NCBI RefSeq assembly: GCF_000145275.1
Contig: NC_014393.1
Span: 1,798,001-1,862,000, forward strand
Length of the DNA: 64,000 nucleotides
Direction: 5' to 3'
From: Clostridium cellulovorans 743B
GTDB taxonomy: Bacteria > Bacillota > Clostridia > Clostridiales > Clostridiaceae
A program made the translations under genes and the position numbers. Each line of letters opens with the position of its first letter. The stretch's first letter is position 1. Shown here one piece after another: positions 24,443 to 32,980 of the stretch. The notes beneath the pieces are model-generated. The model was given only the letters and a program-made list of their open reading frames with translations. It did not search any database and was not told where the DNA came from.

Positions 24443-26617
24443 ATGAAAAAGAGATTATTAACAGCGTTGATTGCTGCAGTAGTATTTACTGGAAGTTATG
24501 CTAGTTTTTCAACGGGAATAAAAGCTGGCGAATTAAGTGGCACTACAGTTATTAATTGTAACTTTGATACTAACATGAAAGGATGGAGCTATTTCACAGC
24601 TAGCGGCGGTGACGGAGAAGTAACTTTAGCTGATGGAGCTCTTAAAGCTCAAGTTAATGAGTGCGGAGAAGTATCATATGGTGTGCAGGCTTATTATGAT
24701 GGTTTTAAGATGTACAAAAATGGTACATATCGTTTAGAGTTTGATATAAGCTCTACCACTGATAGAATAGTTGATTATAGAATTCAACTTAACGGTGGAG
24801 ATTATCGTGCTTATGTTGATGGACAAATAAATACAACAAGCGCAGTTCAAAGTATATCAAAAGAGTTTGTTATGACAGAGGAAAATGACGTGGCTCCAAG
24901 ACTTGCATTTAACCTTGGAAGTATAACTGGAGAAGCACTTCCAGCTCACTCTGTTAAAATTGATAATGTTAAATTAGTTCTTGTTGATGATACTGGAGTT
25001 GTTGGGATAGAAAAACCAAAGGTAGAACAAAAAATCGTTTTAAATCAACTTGGGTATAAGCCAAATGATAAGAAGAAGGTAGTATTTAGAGCAGAAACTA
25101 CAGATAGAAACTTTAAGGTAGTTTCTACTGCTACAAATGAAGTTGTTTATACAGGTAACATCGAAGGGTGTAGATACAATGAAGCAGCTGGTGAAATAAA
25201 TAGATTTGGAGATTTTTCTTCTTTTACAACACCAGGAACTTATAAGATTCAAACAGATAGCTTAGGAAGTTCATATGATTTTACTATATCAGAAGATATT
25301 TATAATAATGTATTTAAGGATGCTGTGAGATTTTTCTATATGCAAAGATGTGGACAAGAGCTTCCAGCAATATACGCTGGTAAATGGGCACATCCTGCTT
25401 GTCATACAGAGCTTGCTAGAATCTATGGAACAGATAAAAAAATTGACGTATCTGGAGGTTGGCATGATGCTGGTGACTATGGCCGTTATGTAGTTGCTAC
25501 TTCAAAAGCTGTTGCTGACTTATTATCAGCATATAATGATAATAAAGCTGCCTTTGGAGATGATTTTAATATACCTGAAAGTGGAAATGGAGTTTCCGAT
25601 GTTTTAGATGAAGTAAAATATCAATTACAGTGGTTATTAAAAATGCAAGAGCCAACAAGTGGTGGAGTTTATCATAAGGTAACTTGTGCTGGATTCCCTG
25701 GACACATTATGCCACAATTTGAAAAAGATGCACTTATAGTATCACCTATTTCTACAACTGCAACAGCAGATTTTGCAGCAGTTATGGCAATGGGCTATGA
25801 AAACTTTAAGGATATAGATGCAGAACTTGCTCAAAAATGTTTAGCAGCAGGAGAATTAGCTTGGAGCTACCTTGAAAAAACACCAACTATTCCGTTTACA
25901 AATCCAAAAGGTATTTCAACAGGAGAATATGGTGACGGTTATGATGGTGATGAAAGATATTGGGCAGCCGCTGAATTGCTTAAGGCTACAGGTAATAGTA
26001 AATACGATGATGCCTTTAAGAAAATGCTTAACTTAAAATTTGAAAATGGTTATGGTTGGGCTAGCGTAGGTCATTATGGAAACAAAGCATATTTAACAGC
26101 AAAAGCTGCTGACCAAAATGTAGCTGGTAACATTAGAAACCACGTTTTAAACGAAGCACAACAAATAGTGTCTTTAGCTAAAAATGATGGGTATAACATT
26201 TCCAATGGAACAAATTACTATTGGGGCAGCAATATGAATGTAACTAATAATGCTATATTACTAGCAGAAGCATATAAGCTTAGTCCTAATCCAGAATATT
26301 TAGAATATGCTAAAGAACATATCAATTATTGCTTTGGTAAAAACTCATTAGGATTCTCCTTTGTTTCAGGTTATGGAACAGATTACTTAAAAAATCCACA
26401 CCACAGACCATCTATTGCTCAAAAAGCAGCAATACCAGGTATGCTTGCTGGTGGACCAAATGACAATTTGGAAGATCCATATGCACAAGGTATCCTAGAA
26501 GGTCAAGCGCCTGCTAGATGCTATGTTGACCATGCAGAAAGTTACTCAACAAATGAAGTAGATATTTATTGGAATTCACCATTTGTTTATGCAATGGCTG
26601 CATTAAATATGAAATAA
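24443..26617 (+). CDS. Secreted GH9 glycoside hydrolase, copy 3 (CBM4-Ig-GH9)
   Basis: 724 aa, the same architecture as the two preceding genes but clearly more diverged. Signal peptide (1-30), CBM4/9 (about 33-182), CelD_N Ig-like domain (KIVLNQLGYKPNDKKK onward) and GH9 barrel. Catalytic features are intact: SGGWHDAGDYGRY, the NPHHRPS signature, and STNEVDIYWNSPF with the proton-donor Glu. No dockerin. It has its own promoter, a long leader and a separate operator pair, so it is probably regulated differently from copies 1 and 2. An older duplication, then divergence, is the simplest history. Confidence 0.93.
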   Translation: MKKRLLTALIAAVVFTGSYASFSTGIKAGELSGTTVINCNFDTNMKGWSYFTASGGDGEVTLADGALKAQVNECGEVSYGVQAYYDGFKMYKNGTYRLEFDISSTTDRIVDYRIQLNGGDYRAYVDGQINTTSAVQSISKEFVMTEENDVAPRLAFNLGSITGEALPAHSVKIDNVKLVLVDDTGVVGIEKPKVEQKIVLNQLGYKPNDKKKVVFRAETTDRNFKVVSTATNEVVYTGNIEGCRYNEAAGEINRFGDFSSFTTPGTYKIQTDSLGSSYDFTISEDIYNNVFKDAVRFFYMQRCGQELPAIYAGKWAHPACHTELARIYGTDKKIDVSGGWHDAGDYGRYVVATSKAVADLLSAYNDNKAAFGDDFNIPESGNGVSDVLDEVKYQLQWLLKMQEPTSGGVYHKVTCAGFPGHIMPQFEKDALIVSPISTTATADFAAVMAMGYENFKDIDAELAQKCLAAGELAWSYLEKTPTIPFTNPKGISTGEYGDGYDGDERYWAAAELLKATGNSKYDDAFKKMLNLKFENGYGWASVGHYGNKAYLTAKAADQNVAGNIRNHVLNEAQQIVSLAKNDGYNISNGTNYYWGSNMNVTNNAILLAEAYKLSPNPEYLEYAKEHINYCFGKNSLGFSFVSGYGTDYLKNPHHRPSIAQKAAIPGMLAGGPNDNLEDPYAQGILEGQAPARCYVDHAESYSTNEVDIYWNSPFVYAMAALNMK

Positions 26618-26674
26618 ATACCGTTAGTTAGTTTTGATGAAAGTATAGTGTTTTTGATTTCAAATAAGGCTTAA

Positions 26675-26742
26675 TTAATAACATAGAAGATCCCTTAATA
26701 ACATAGAATATCCCTTAATAATAAGAAATATCCTTTAATAAC
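26675..26742. repeat. 20-bp tandem repeat, three units plus a partial
   Basis: Units at 26675-26694, 26695-26714 and 26715-26734, then TTAATAAC at 26735-26742. The consensus is TTAATAACATAGAAKATCCC. Unit 3 has diverged (AATAAGAA). It lies between the GH9 copy 3 stop and its terminator. Confidence 0.85.
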
Positions 26743-26815
26743 TTTATAGAGCTATAAATTAAAAACTTATAAAATGTAATAAAAATACTTTTGTCAAATA
26801 CATAACAAAATATTT

Positions 26816-26849
26816 CTACCTAGAAACTAATTCTAGGTAGATTTTTTTT
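26816..26849 (+). terminator. Intrinsic terminator after GH9 copy 3
   Basis: CTACCTAGAA at 26816-26825 pairs perfectly with TTCTAGGTAG at 26831-26840, followed by ATTTTTTTT. Confidence 0.9.
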
Positions 26850-26895
26850 GTGTAATAATCGGTTAAAGCCTTGTAATTAGGCCTTTGGGAAAAAT

Positions 26896-26928
26896 ATTAA
26901 GGTGTTTTTAAGATAAGCTTGGTATAAA
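26896..26928 (+). promoter_or_regulatory. Response-regulator box and -10 of the two-component operon
   Basis: TTAAG occurs at 26897-26901 and 26908-26912, 11 bp apart. A -10 element TATAAA at 26923-26928 begins after exactly 10 nt. The same geometry lies upstream of the VTC gene (29044-29087). OmpR/PhoB-type regulators bind 11-bp direct repeats placed like this, so autoregulation is likely. Confidence 0.6.
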
Positions 26929-26963
26929 TAATGGAGTTTTATTTATGGAGTGATGGGTTTATG

Positions 26964-27647
26964 ATGAAAATTTTATTGGTTGAAGATAATAAGGAGATTA
27001 GTGATAATGTAGCTAACTATCTAGAGAAAGTCATGGAAGTGCAACCTGTTTATAGCGGTGGTGAAGCTATTGAATATTTGAAAACTTATAACTATGATGT
27101 TGTAATACTAGATCTCATGCTGCCAGAAATAGATGGGATGACTATTCTAAGTTACATTTCCAAAAGGGCTTTAAATACAGGGGTTATTGTTCTTACTGCA
27201 AAAGAAGGTCTTGGTGATAAGCTAAAAGCCTTTAATTTAGGTGCAAATGATTATCTAACTAAGCCATTTTTTCTTGAGGAGCTAAAGGCTAGAATTATTG
27301 CAATTTTAAAAAGCATGGGTAAGATAAAAAAAGAAAATCTAATTGAGTTTATGGATATACAGATTGATATTAAAACAAAAACTGCTTATATAGGTGATGA
27401 AAAACTAGATATCAATGAGAAGTCATATAAGCTACTAGAATATTTAGTCATTAACAAAGGGGTTTTACTATTTAAAGAACAAATTTTTGATAATGTATGT
27501 GGCTATGGAAGTGATGCATCCACTGAAATAATAGAGGTATATATAAGTCGTTTAAGAAAGCAGTTAGCTCCATTTAATTATGATAAATACATAGTAAATA
27601 AGAGAGGAATGGGGTATATGCTAGATGCTAGCGTAGATAAAAAATAA
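26964..27647 (+). CDS. OmpR-family response regulator
   Basis: 227 aa. Receiver domain (1-115): acidic pair E7/D8 in LLVEDNKE, phosphoacceptor D50 (VVILDLMLPEIDG), the conserved Thr in VIVLTAKEG, and Lys in LTKPFF. The C-terminal winged helix (130-225) has EIIEVYISRLRKQL and ends GMGYMLDA. I chose the ATG at 26964; the adjacent ATG at 26961 is equally usable, while the longer frame from 26931 lacks a ribosome-binding site. It overlaps the kinase gene by one base (TAATG), so the two are translated together. The probable target is its own promoter and that of the VTC-DUF4956-CotH operon. Confidence 0.95.
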   Translation: MKILLVEDNKEISDNVANYLEKVMEVQPVYSGGEAIEYLKTYNYDVVILDLMLPEIDGMTILSYISKRALNTGVIVLTAKEGLGDKLKAFNLGANDYLTKPFFLEELKARIIAILKSMGKIKKENLIEFMDIQIDIKTKTAYIGDEKLDINEKSYKLLEYLVINKGVLLFKEQIFDNVCGYGSDASTEIIEVYISRLRKQLAPFNYDKYIVNKRGMGYMLDASVDKK

Positions 27648-28912
27648 TGAAAAAGAAAGATATTTTTTATTACACAAAAAGAAAAATAATAGCTATAAGC
27701 GTATCAATAGTTTTTGTTTGTCTTTTAATCTTTGCAGTAATAACGCAAATTCTATATCAATCAAAAGTTTTTAATGATATTGATAAACAGCTTATTCGTC
27801 AAGAACATATAATTTTAACGATGCCTCCTGTTGTGTTTAATGGAAACATGCCTAGGTTTGCAGATGAACTTTTTTTCAGAAACCCAATGCCAATAGTTCA
27901 AGAGTTTATTGTTGTTGTATATGGAGAAGAAACCGTGCAATTTATAAGCCCTAATCCATATTTTAATGGAGAAAATTTTCCGTACATTCTTAATGCATCA
28001 GAGGGTGAAATACAAAAAATAAGATATAAGGATCATGATTTTAGAGGTATTAGATTTAAGCTTAATGGATATGATATTGAAATCTTTAAAAACGTTGATT
28101 CGGAATTACAGTCAATAAATCAACTACGTAATTCTATAACCATTGGATTGATATCATTGATTGTAATTGCAGTATTGCTTTCTGCTATATTAGCTTCTAG
28201 GATTCTAAAGCCTGTAAGAGAAAATTATGATAAACAAGTTTTCTTTGTGCAAGATGCTTCTCATGAAATGCGAACACCTTTAGCTGTTATTAAAGGAAAA
28301 TTAGAAATATTAGCAAACTCTTGGGACGTTAATATTGATAGCAATTTTGAACACATTTCCAAAATTATGAGTGAAGTAGTAGGTCTTGAGAAATTGAACA
28401 ATAATCTATTGTTACTAACAAAAGAAAATATAGACTTGAATATTAGTGTAACAAAGGTCAGCTTGAGCACCTTTATTGAAGGTATAGGTGACTTTTACTG
28501 CGACTTAGCTGAGCTACAAAACAAAGAATTTCAAGTGATAAAGCCAGAAGAAGAAATTATTCTTCAATGGGATTATGATAAGGTGAAACAGATAATGGTG
28601 ATTTTACTTGAAAATGCTTTTAAATATACAAGGGACGATGGGAAAATATTTGTTAGCTTTAAAGATGAAGGGAAGTATATTAGGATAATTGTTAAGGATA
28701 ACGGTATTGGAATAAAGGAAGAAGAACAAGAACGAATTTTTGACCGCTTTTTTAGAAGTTCAGATGTAAGAGCTAAGAATATTTCTGGAAGTGGAATTGG
28801 ATTAAGTTTATTAAAGTCTATCTCCAAATCTTTAAAGATAACTGTGAAGTTTACATCTAAATATGGGGAAGGAACCGAGTTTAAACTTCTTGTACCTAAG
28901 GTAATGAAGTAA
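27647..28912 (+). CDS. Sensor histidine kinase
   Basis: 421 aa membrane kinase. TM1 (about 13-35), an extracytoplasmic sensor of about 125 residues, TM2 (about 163-185), then a short linker rather than an obvious HAMP domain. HisKA domain with H206 in SHEMRTPLAVIKG, and a HATPase domain with N box LLENAFKYT, G1 box DNGIGIKEEE, F box RIFDRFFR and G2 box GSGIGLSLL. It partners the regulator just upstream. The sensor domain shows no family I recognise; several aromatic and Pro residues (PPVVFNGNMPRF, FRNPMPIV) suggest a surface or cell-wall signal. Confidence 0.93.
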   Translation: MKKKDIFYYTKRKIIAISVSIVFVCLLIFAVITQILYQSKVFNDIDKQLIRQEHIILTMPPVVFNGNMPRFADELFFRNPMPIVQEFIVVVYGEETVQFISPNPYFNGENFPYILNASEGEIQKIRYKDHDFRGIRFKLNGYDIEIFKNVDSELQSINQLRNSITIGLISLIVIAVLLSAILASRILKPVRENYDKQVFFVQDASHEMRTPLAVIKGKLEILANSWDVNIDSNFEHISKIMSEVVGLEKLNNNLLLLTKENIDLNISVTKVSLSTFIEGIGDFYCDLAELQNKEFQVIKPEEEIILQWDYDKVKQIMVILLENAFKYTRDDGKIFVSFKDEGKYIRIIVKDNGIGIKEEEQERIFDRFFRSSDVRAKNISGSGIGLSLLKSISKSLKITVKFTSKYGEGTEFKLLVPKVMK

Positions 28913-29043
28913 TCATTTTATAGAAAAGTATTTATATAGAAGTTTCAATAAAAAATCTTCAGAGGTTATATTGATTTCTCAATATGTACATAGAGCTTTG
29001 ATGAAGTTTCAATAATGAAACTTATATTTATAGCTAGGTGAAA

Positions 29044-29087
29044 GTTAAGTTATCGTTAAGCTACTGTTAAGACTTCCTATGTAAAAT
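29044..29087 (+). promoter_or_regulatory. Triple GTTAAG box and -10 of the VTC-DUF4956-CotH operon
   Basis: GTTAAG occurs three times at exact 11-bp steps: 29044-29049, 29055-29060 and 29066-29071. After 10 nt comes the -10 TAAAAT at 29082-29087, and no proper -35 exists. This is the layout of promoters activated by OmpR/PhoB-type regulators and matches the box upstream of the adjacent two-component operon. Confidence 0.7.
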
Positions 29088-29119
29088 AATAGTTGTAAGT
29101 AGTGAAAGGAGGTGAAAAT

Positions 29120-29806
29120 ATGAAGAAACTTCAATATAGACACGAACTAAAACACTATATAAATTTATCAGATTATATAGCCATTAGAAATAGGTTAGGA
29201 TGCATTATGAGATTAGATAAAAATGCTGATGAAAATAGAGAATACTTGATTAGAAGTCTTTACTTTGATAATTTTCAAAATAAAGCTTTGAGAGAAAAAA
29301 TTGATGGAATAAACCATAGAGAAAAGTTTCGAATAAGATTATATAACAACGATGCTTCATTTATTAGATTAGAGAAAAAAATGAAAAATAATGGACTTTG
29401 TGCAAAGGTTAGTGCTGCTATCAGTAAAGAAGAGTGCATCAGAATAATAAATGGTGACATAGATTTTTTAAGGAATTCAGATAAACCTCTTTTTAATGAG
29501 CTATATATCAAAATGAAAAATCAGTTTCTAAGGCCTAAGACCATAGTTGATTATACGAGAGAGGCTTATGTTTATAAGATGGGAAATGTTAGAATAACCT
29601 TTGATAAAAGTATAAGGACAGGAATTAACAGTAGGAATCTATTTGATGAGAATTTAACTACTGTGGAAGTTATAGACAATAGATTTATAGTGCTAGAAGT
29701 AAAATATGATAATTTCTTACCAGAAATAATACAGGACATTATACAAGTAAATGAGAGAAGAGCTACTTCAGTATCAAAGTATGTAGCGGCAAGATTATAT
29801 GGTTAA
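29120..29806 (+). CDS. VTC-domain protein (polyphosphate polymerase-like)
   Basis: 228 aa, a single VTC domain. In yeast the VTC4 version makes polyphosphate from ATP inside a tunnel of basic residues. Matching landmarks: an N-terminal RHELKHYI, the strand YLIRSLYFDN, REKFRIRLY and RLEKKMK basic strands, then DYTREAYVY, VRITFDKSIR and a terminal VLEVKYDNFLP. The start is the ATG at 29120 with AGGAGGTG upstream. DUF4956 follows after 18 nt and a CotH gene comes next, a trio that recurs in Clostridia and other bacteria. Whether it polymerises phosphate or another nucleotide-derived group is unknown. Confidence 0.88.
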   Translation: MKKLQYRHELKHYINLSDYIAIRNRLGCIMRLDKNADENREYLIRSLYFDNFQNKALREKIDGINHREKFRIRLYNNDASFIRLEKKMKNNGLCAKVSAAISKEECIRIINGDIDFLRNSDKPLFNELYIKMKNQFLRPKTIVDYTREAYVYKMGNVRITFDKSIRTGINSRNLFDENLTTVEVIDNRFIVLEVKYDNFLPEIIQDIIQVNERRATSVSKYVAARLYG

Positions 29807-29824
29807 ATCGGGAGGATGTAAATA

Positions 29825-30514
29825 ATGGGACAAAACACAGTTAATTTTGGAGACGTTTTCAAATCTGGATTTCTTGAAAAGATGAGTTCAGTATCAATTT
29901 TGGATATGGTAATAGCATTTGCTGTGGCTTTTGCTTTAGGGTTATTTATAAAACAAGTCTATAAAAAGACTTTTAAAGGAGTAATGTATTCAGCAAGTTT
30001 TTCAACATCATTATTGATGTTAACATTAATAACCACATTAACTATTTTAGCAGTAACATCAAATGTAGTACTTTCACTTGGAATGGTTGGTGCTCTTTCA
30101 ATAGTTCGTTTTAGAAGTGCTATTAAAGAACCTTTAGATATAGGATTTTTGTTTTGGTCTATCAGCGTTGGTATTGTAGTTGGAGCAGGGCTTATTCCAT
30201 TAGCTGTTTTTGGATCTGTAATTGTAGGAATCATTATGGTCTTATTTGTTAATAAAACGTCAAGAGACAATCCGTACATATTAGTTATAAATTGTGAAAA
30301 TGATCAAAATGAAAAAGAAGCAATTGAGTTAGTATCAAAGAAAGTTAATAAATATGTGGTTAAATCTAAAACTGTTTCACCAAGCAATGGAATTGAAGTT
30401 GCCGTAGAAATAGCTATTAAGGACGAAACAACAACTCTTGTTAATGATATTTCAAAGATTAATGGTATTACAAACGTAGCATTGGTAAGTTATAACGGCG
30501 ACTATATGAGTTAA
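29825..30514 (+). CDS. DUF4956 membrane protein
   Basis: 229 aa. Three or four membrane helices lie in the first 145 residues (about 22-40, 55-85 and 105-143). The family core LGMVGALSIVRFRSAIK stands between helices and is followed by EPLDIGFLFW, with a cytoplasmic domain of about 85 residues at the C-terminus (ferredoxin-like alternation of strands and helices). This is DUF4956, nearly always next to VTC-domain genes. A role as membrane partner or channel for the VTC product is a reasonable inference but not established to my knowledge. GGGAGG precedes the ATG. Confidence 0.88.
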   Translation: MGQNTVNFGDVFKSGFLEKMSSVSILDMVIAFAVAFALGLFIKQVYKKTFKGVMYSASFSTSLLMLTLITTLTILAVTSNVVLSLGMVGALSIVRFRSAIKEPLDIGFLFWSISVGIVVGAGLIPLAVFGSVIVGIIMVLFVNKTSRDNPYILVINCENDQNEKEAIELVSKKVNKYVVKSKTVSPSNGIEVAVEIAIKDETTTLVNDISKINGITNVALVSYNGDYMS

Positions 30515-30545
30515 GGAATATTCCTTGAAAGGTAGGTGAATATGA

Positions 30546-32840
30546 GTGATAGATGAGAAGTATAAGAATGGTATATCAATAATTTGTATAGTTTTATCAA
30601 TAATACTTATTTTATCTGTTCTATTTGTAACACCGAAAAACGAAAAATCTAATGAAATATTGGGCGCCAAAGAAATTGTGTTAAATAAGGAGAATATAAC
30701 AGAAATAAATATCGAAATTAAAGATGAGGATTGGAATTGGCTTATTGAAAATGCCAGTAAAGAAGAGTATCGCAGTGCCAATGTAACTATAAATGGCGAA
30801 ACTTTTTATAATGTAGGACTTAGGCCGAAGGGAAATTCAAGTCTTAATACTATTGTTAATGATCCCAACTCAGATCGATTTAGTTTGAAGATTGATTTCA
30901 GTGAGTACATAGAAGGACAAACCTACCATGGTTATGAAAAGTTGGCCCTTAACAATATGACTACGGATGCAACATATATGAAGGAGTATTTATCCTATGA
31001 GGTATATGATTATCTAGGAGTTCCCACTCCAGAATTCTCCTATAGCAATATAAAAATCAACGATGAAGATTGGGGATTATATTTAGCAGTAGAGGTTATT
31101 GAAGAGAATTTTATTAAAAGGGAATTTGGAAGTTCTGAAGGAAACCTTTATAAGCCAGAATCTATGGAAATGGGTGGTAATAAAGGCATGGGCGGTAATA
31201 TGGGTATGGAAGGCAGAAACCGTGGGAATGGTGGTGAAGGTGGTTTCCCACCAGCAGGTGAAAATTGGCCACCAAAGCAAGAAACTCAAGGGACAGATAA
31301 TACAGATACTACTCAGAAACCTAGTGCTAAGAACGAAGGTAGTGAAAATGATCAACCTAATGTAGAAAATGAAGCTAACAGAAAATCCACACAACCAGGT
31401 GAAGTCCAAAATGGAGAAAATTCAAAAGTTGGACAACAGGGCATTGAACAAGCGAGGATCAATGGACAAGCTGGAGTCAATAGACAAGCTGAGAATAATG
31501 GGAAACCTAGAAACAGTGGAGAAACTGGGCAACAGGATGTTGGACAATATAGAAACAATGAGAAAGCTGGACAACAAGGTGTTGGCCAAGCGGAGAACAA
31601 TAGAAAAGGTATGCCCTTTGGAAATAGCAAGGGTGGAGCCAACCTTAAATATGTTGATGATAATGCTTCAAGCTATTCCGTTGTGAAGGATTCAGCTATA
31701 TTTGAGAAAACTACAGATCAGGATTTTCAAAAGGTCATTGAGATGGTAAAAAACTTGAATGAAGGTACAAATCTTGAAGAATATTTAGACGTGGAAGAGA
31801 TTCTTAAATACTTTGCAGTAAACACTTTTTTAGTGAATTTGGACAGTTATTCTGGAGGTATGTATCATAACTATTATCTCTACGAAAAAGATGGTAAGTT
31901 TAGCATTATTCCTTGGGATTTAAATATGTCTTTTGCTGGTTTTTCAATGGGTATGGGTAAGGAAACTAGTGGCGCAGAAAAAGCTATAAACTTTCCAATA
32001 GATGTTCCGGTGTCAGGTAACCTTGAAGATGCACCATTAATAGGAAATCTATTAAAAGTTGATAAGTATAAAGAACTTTATCATAGTTATTTAGAAAAGA
32101 TAGCTGAGGAATATTTCAATAATGGAGATTTCGAAAATTCTGTAACAAAATTAGATAAACTTATAAGCGAATATGTAAAATCAGATGTTACTGCATTTTA
32201 TACTTATGACGAATATAAAAAGGCCCTTACTGAGTTAAGTCAATTTGGAAAGGACAGAACCTTCAGTGTTACAAGTCAACTTTCTGGTGAACAGCCATCT
32301 ACCACCTATGGAAGTATAAAGACAACAGTTAATTTATCAAACTTAGGATCAATGGAGATGGGGGGATTCAAGACTGGAGAAAATGGAAAAGTGAGCAAAA
32401 ATAATGATCAAGGATCAAAAGCTGAAGAACAATCTATAAGTAATAATGTAGAAACATCTAATAATGGTGATGAAGCATCAAATAAAGATGGACAGATACC
32501 GAAGATGGATGGGCAAATGCCCAAGGTGAATGGAGAGATGCCAAATATAGATGGACAGGTGCCAAACATCGATGGTCAAATGCCGAACATGAATGGAAAG
32601 ATGCCAAGAATGGATGGCCAAATGCCGAATATAGATGGACATATGTCGAACATAGATGGGCAGATGCCGAACATGGATGGTCAAATGCCCAATATTGCTG
32701 GAATGCCTGGAGCTGACAGAACAGCTACTAAAGGAAATATTGTAGCTTATATAATTGAAGGCGCTGTAGTATTTGCTATTCTAAGCGTTGGTTTAATTTT
32801 TGTATTTGGTTACAGGAGGAAAAAAGTTGTTGGCAAGTAA
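30546..32840 (+). CDS. CotH kinase-family membrane protein with low-complexity insert and heptad repeats
   Basis: 764 aa. N-terminal membrane helix (about 10-28); CotH domain from about 50 to 575 with LRPKGNSSL, YHGYEKLALNN, DWGLYLAVEVIEENF, FAVNTFLVNLDSYSGGMYHNYYLY split at FLV, and the metal-site motif IIPWDLNMSF. The domain is interrupted at 206-364 by a Gly/Asn/Gln-rich segment. A run of about ten MPNIDGQ-like heptapeptides (647-718) and a C-terminal membrane helix (731-754) with a basic tail follow. CotH proteins are atypical kinases that phosphorylate spore-coat proteins; here the domain should face outside. GTG start with AAAGGTAGGTG upstream. Confidence 0.85.
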   Translation: MIDEKYKNGISIICIVLSIILILSVLFVTPKNEKSNEILGAKEIVLNKENITEINIEIKDEDWNWLIENASKEEYRSANVTINGETFYNVGLRPKGNSSLNTIVNDPNSDRFSLKIDFSEYIEGQTYHGYEKLALNNMTTDATYMKEYLSYEVYDYLGVPTPEFSYSNIKINDEDWGLYLAVEVIEENFIKREFGSSEGNLYKPESMEMGGNKGMGGNMGMEGRNRGNGGEGGFPPAGENWPPKQETQGTDNTDTTQKPSAKNEGSENDQPNVENEANRKSTQPGEVQNGENSKVGQQGIEQARINGQAGVNRQAENNGKPRNSGETGQQDVGQYRNNEKAGQQGVGQAENNRKGMPFGNSKGGANLKYVDDNASSYSVVKDSAIFEKTTDQDFQKVIEMVKNLNEGTNLEEYLDVEEILKYFAVNTFLVNLDSYSGGMYHNYYLYEKDGKFSIIPWDLNMSFAGFSMGMGKETSGAEKAINFPIDVPVSGNLEDAPLIGNLLKVDKYKELYHSYLEKIAEEYFNNGDFENSVTKLDKLISEYVKSDVTAFYTYDEYKKALTELSQFGKDRTFSVTSQLSGEQPSTTYGSIKTTVNLSNLGSMEMGGFKTGENGKVSKNNDQGSKAEEQSISNNVETSNNGDEASNKDGQIPKMDGQMPKVNGEMPNIDGQVPNIDGQMPNMNGKMPRMDGQMPNIDGHMSNIDGQMPNMDGQMPNIAGMPGADRTATKGNIVAYIIEGAVVFAILSVGLIFVFGYRRKKVVGK
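32484..32699 (+). repeat. 21-bp coding repeat in the CotH gene
   Basis: About ten units of seven codons encode variants of MPNIDGQ (for example MPKVNGE, MPNMNGK, MSNIDGQ). Third-position and codon changes between units show this is not a fresh expansion, but the length is likely to vary between strains. Confidence 0.9.
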
Positions 32841-32912
32841 AACTTATAGGCTAAGTTTTAAAAGGTTAAATAATTGAATATTAGAGTTAGATAGATATAA
32901 AAAACATAGTAT

Positions 32913-32975
32913 AGGGCATATTAGTTGATGTTAATGCAATAGGTATTTACATTATGCTAATGTGCCCTTTTCCTA
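32913..32975. terminator. Bidirectional terminator between cotH and the chromate transporter
   Basis: AGGGCATATTAG at 32913-32924 pairs with CTAATGTGCCCT at 32957-32968 (one G-U), followed by TTTCCTATATTTTT on the plus strand. Confidence 0.75.
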
Positions 32976-32980
32976 TATTT

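Noticed and set aside
19355..26617. Cellulosome membership of the GH9 enzymes
   Set aside because: No dockerin, cohesin or S-layer motif is visible after the catalytic domain; all three proteins end right after the proton-donor segment.
31099..31686. Alternative frames within the low-complexity part of the CotH gene (both strands)
   Set aside because: They are shadows of repetitive codons; the CotH frame is continuous with conserved domain parts on both sides.
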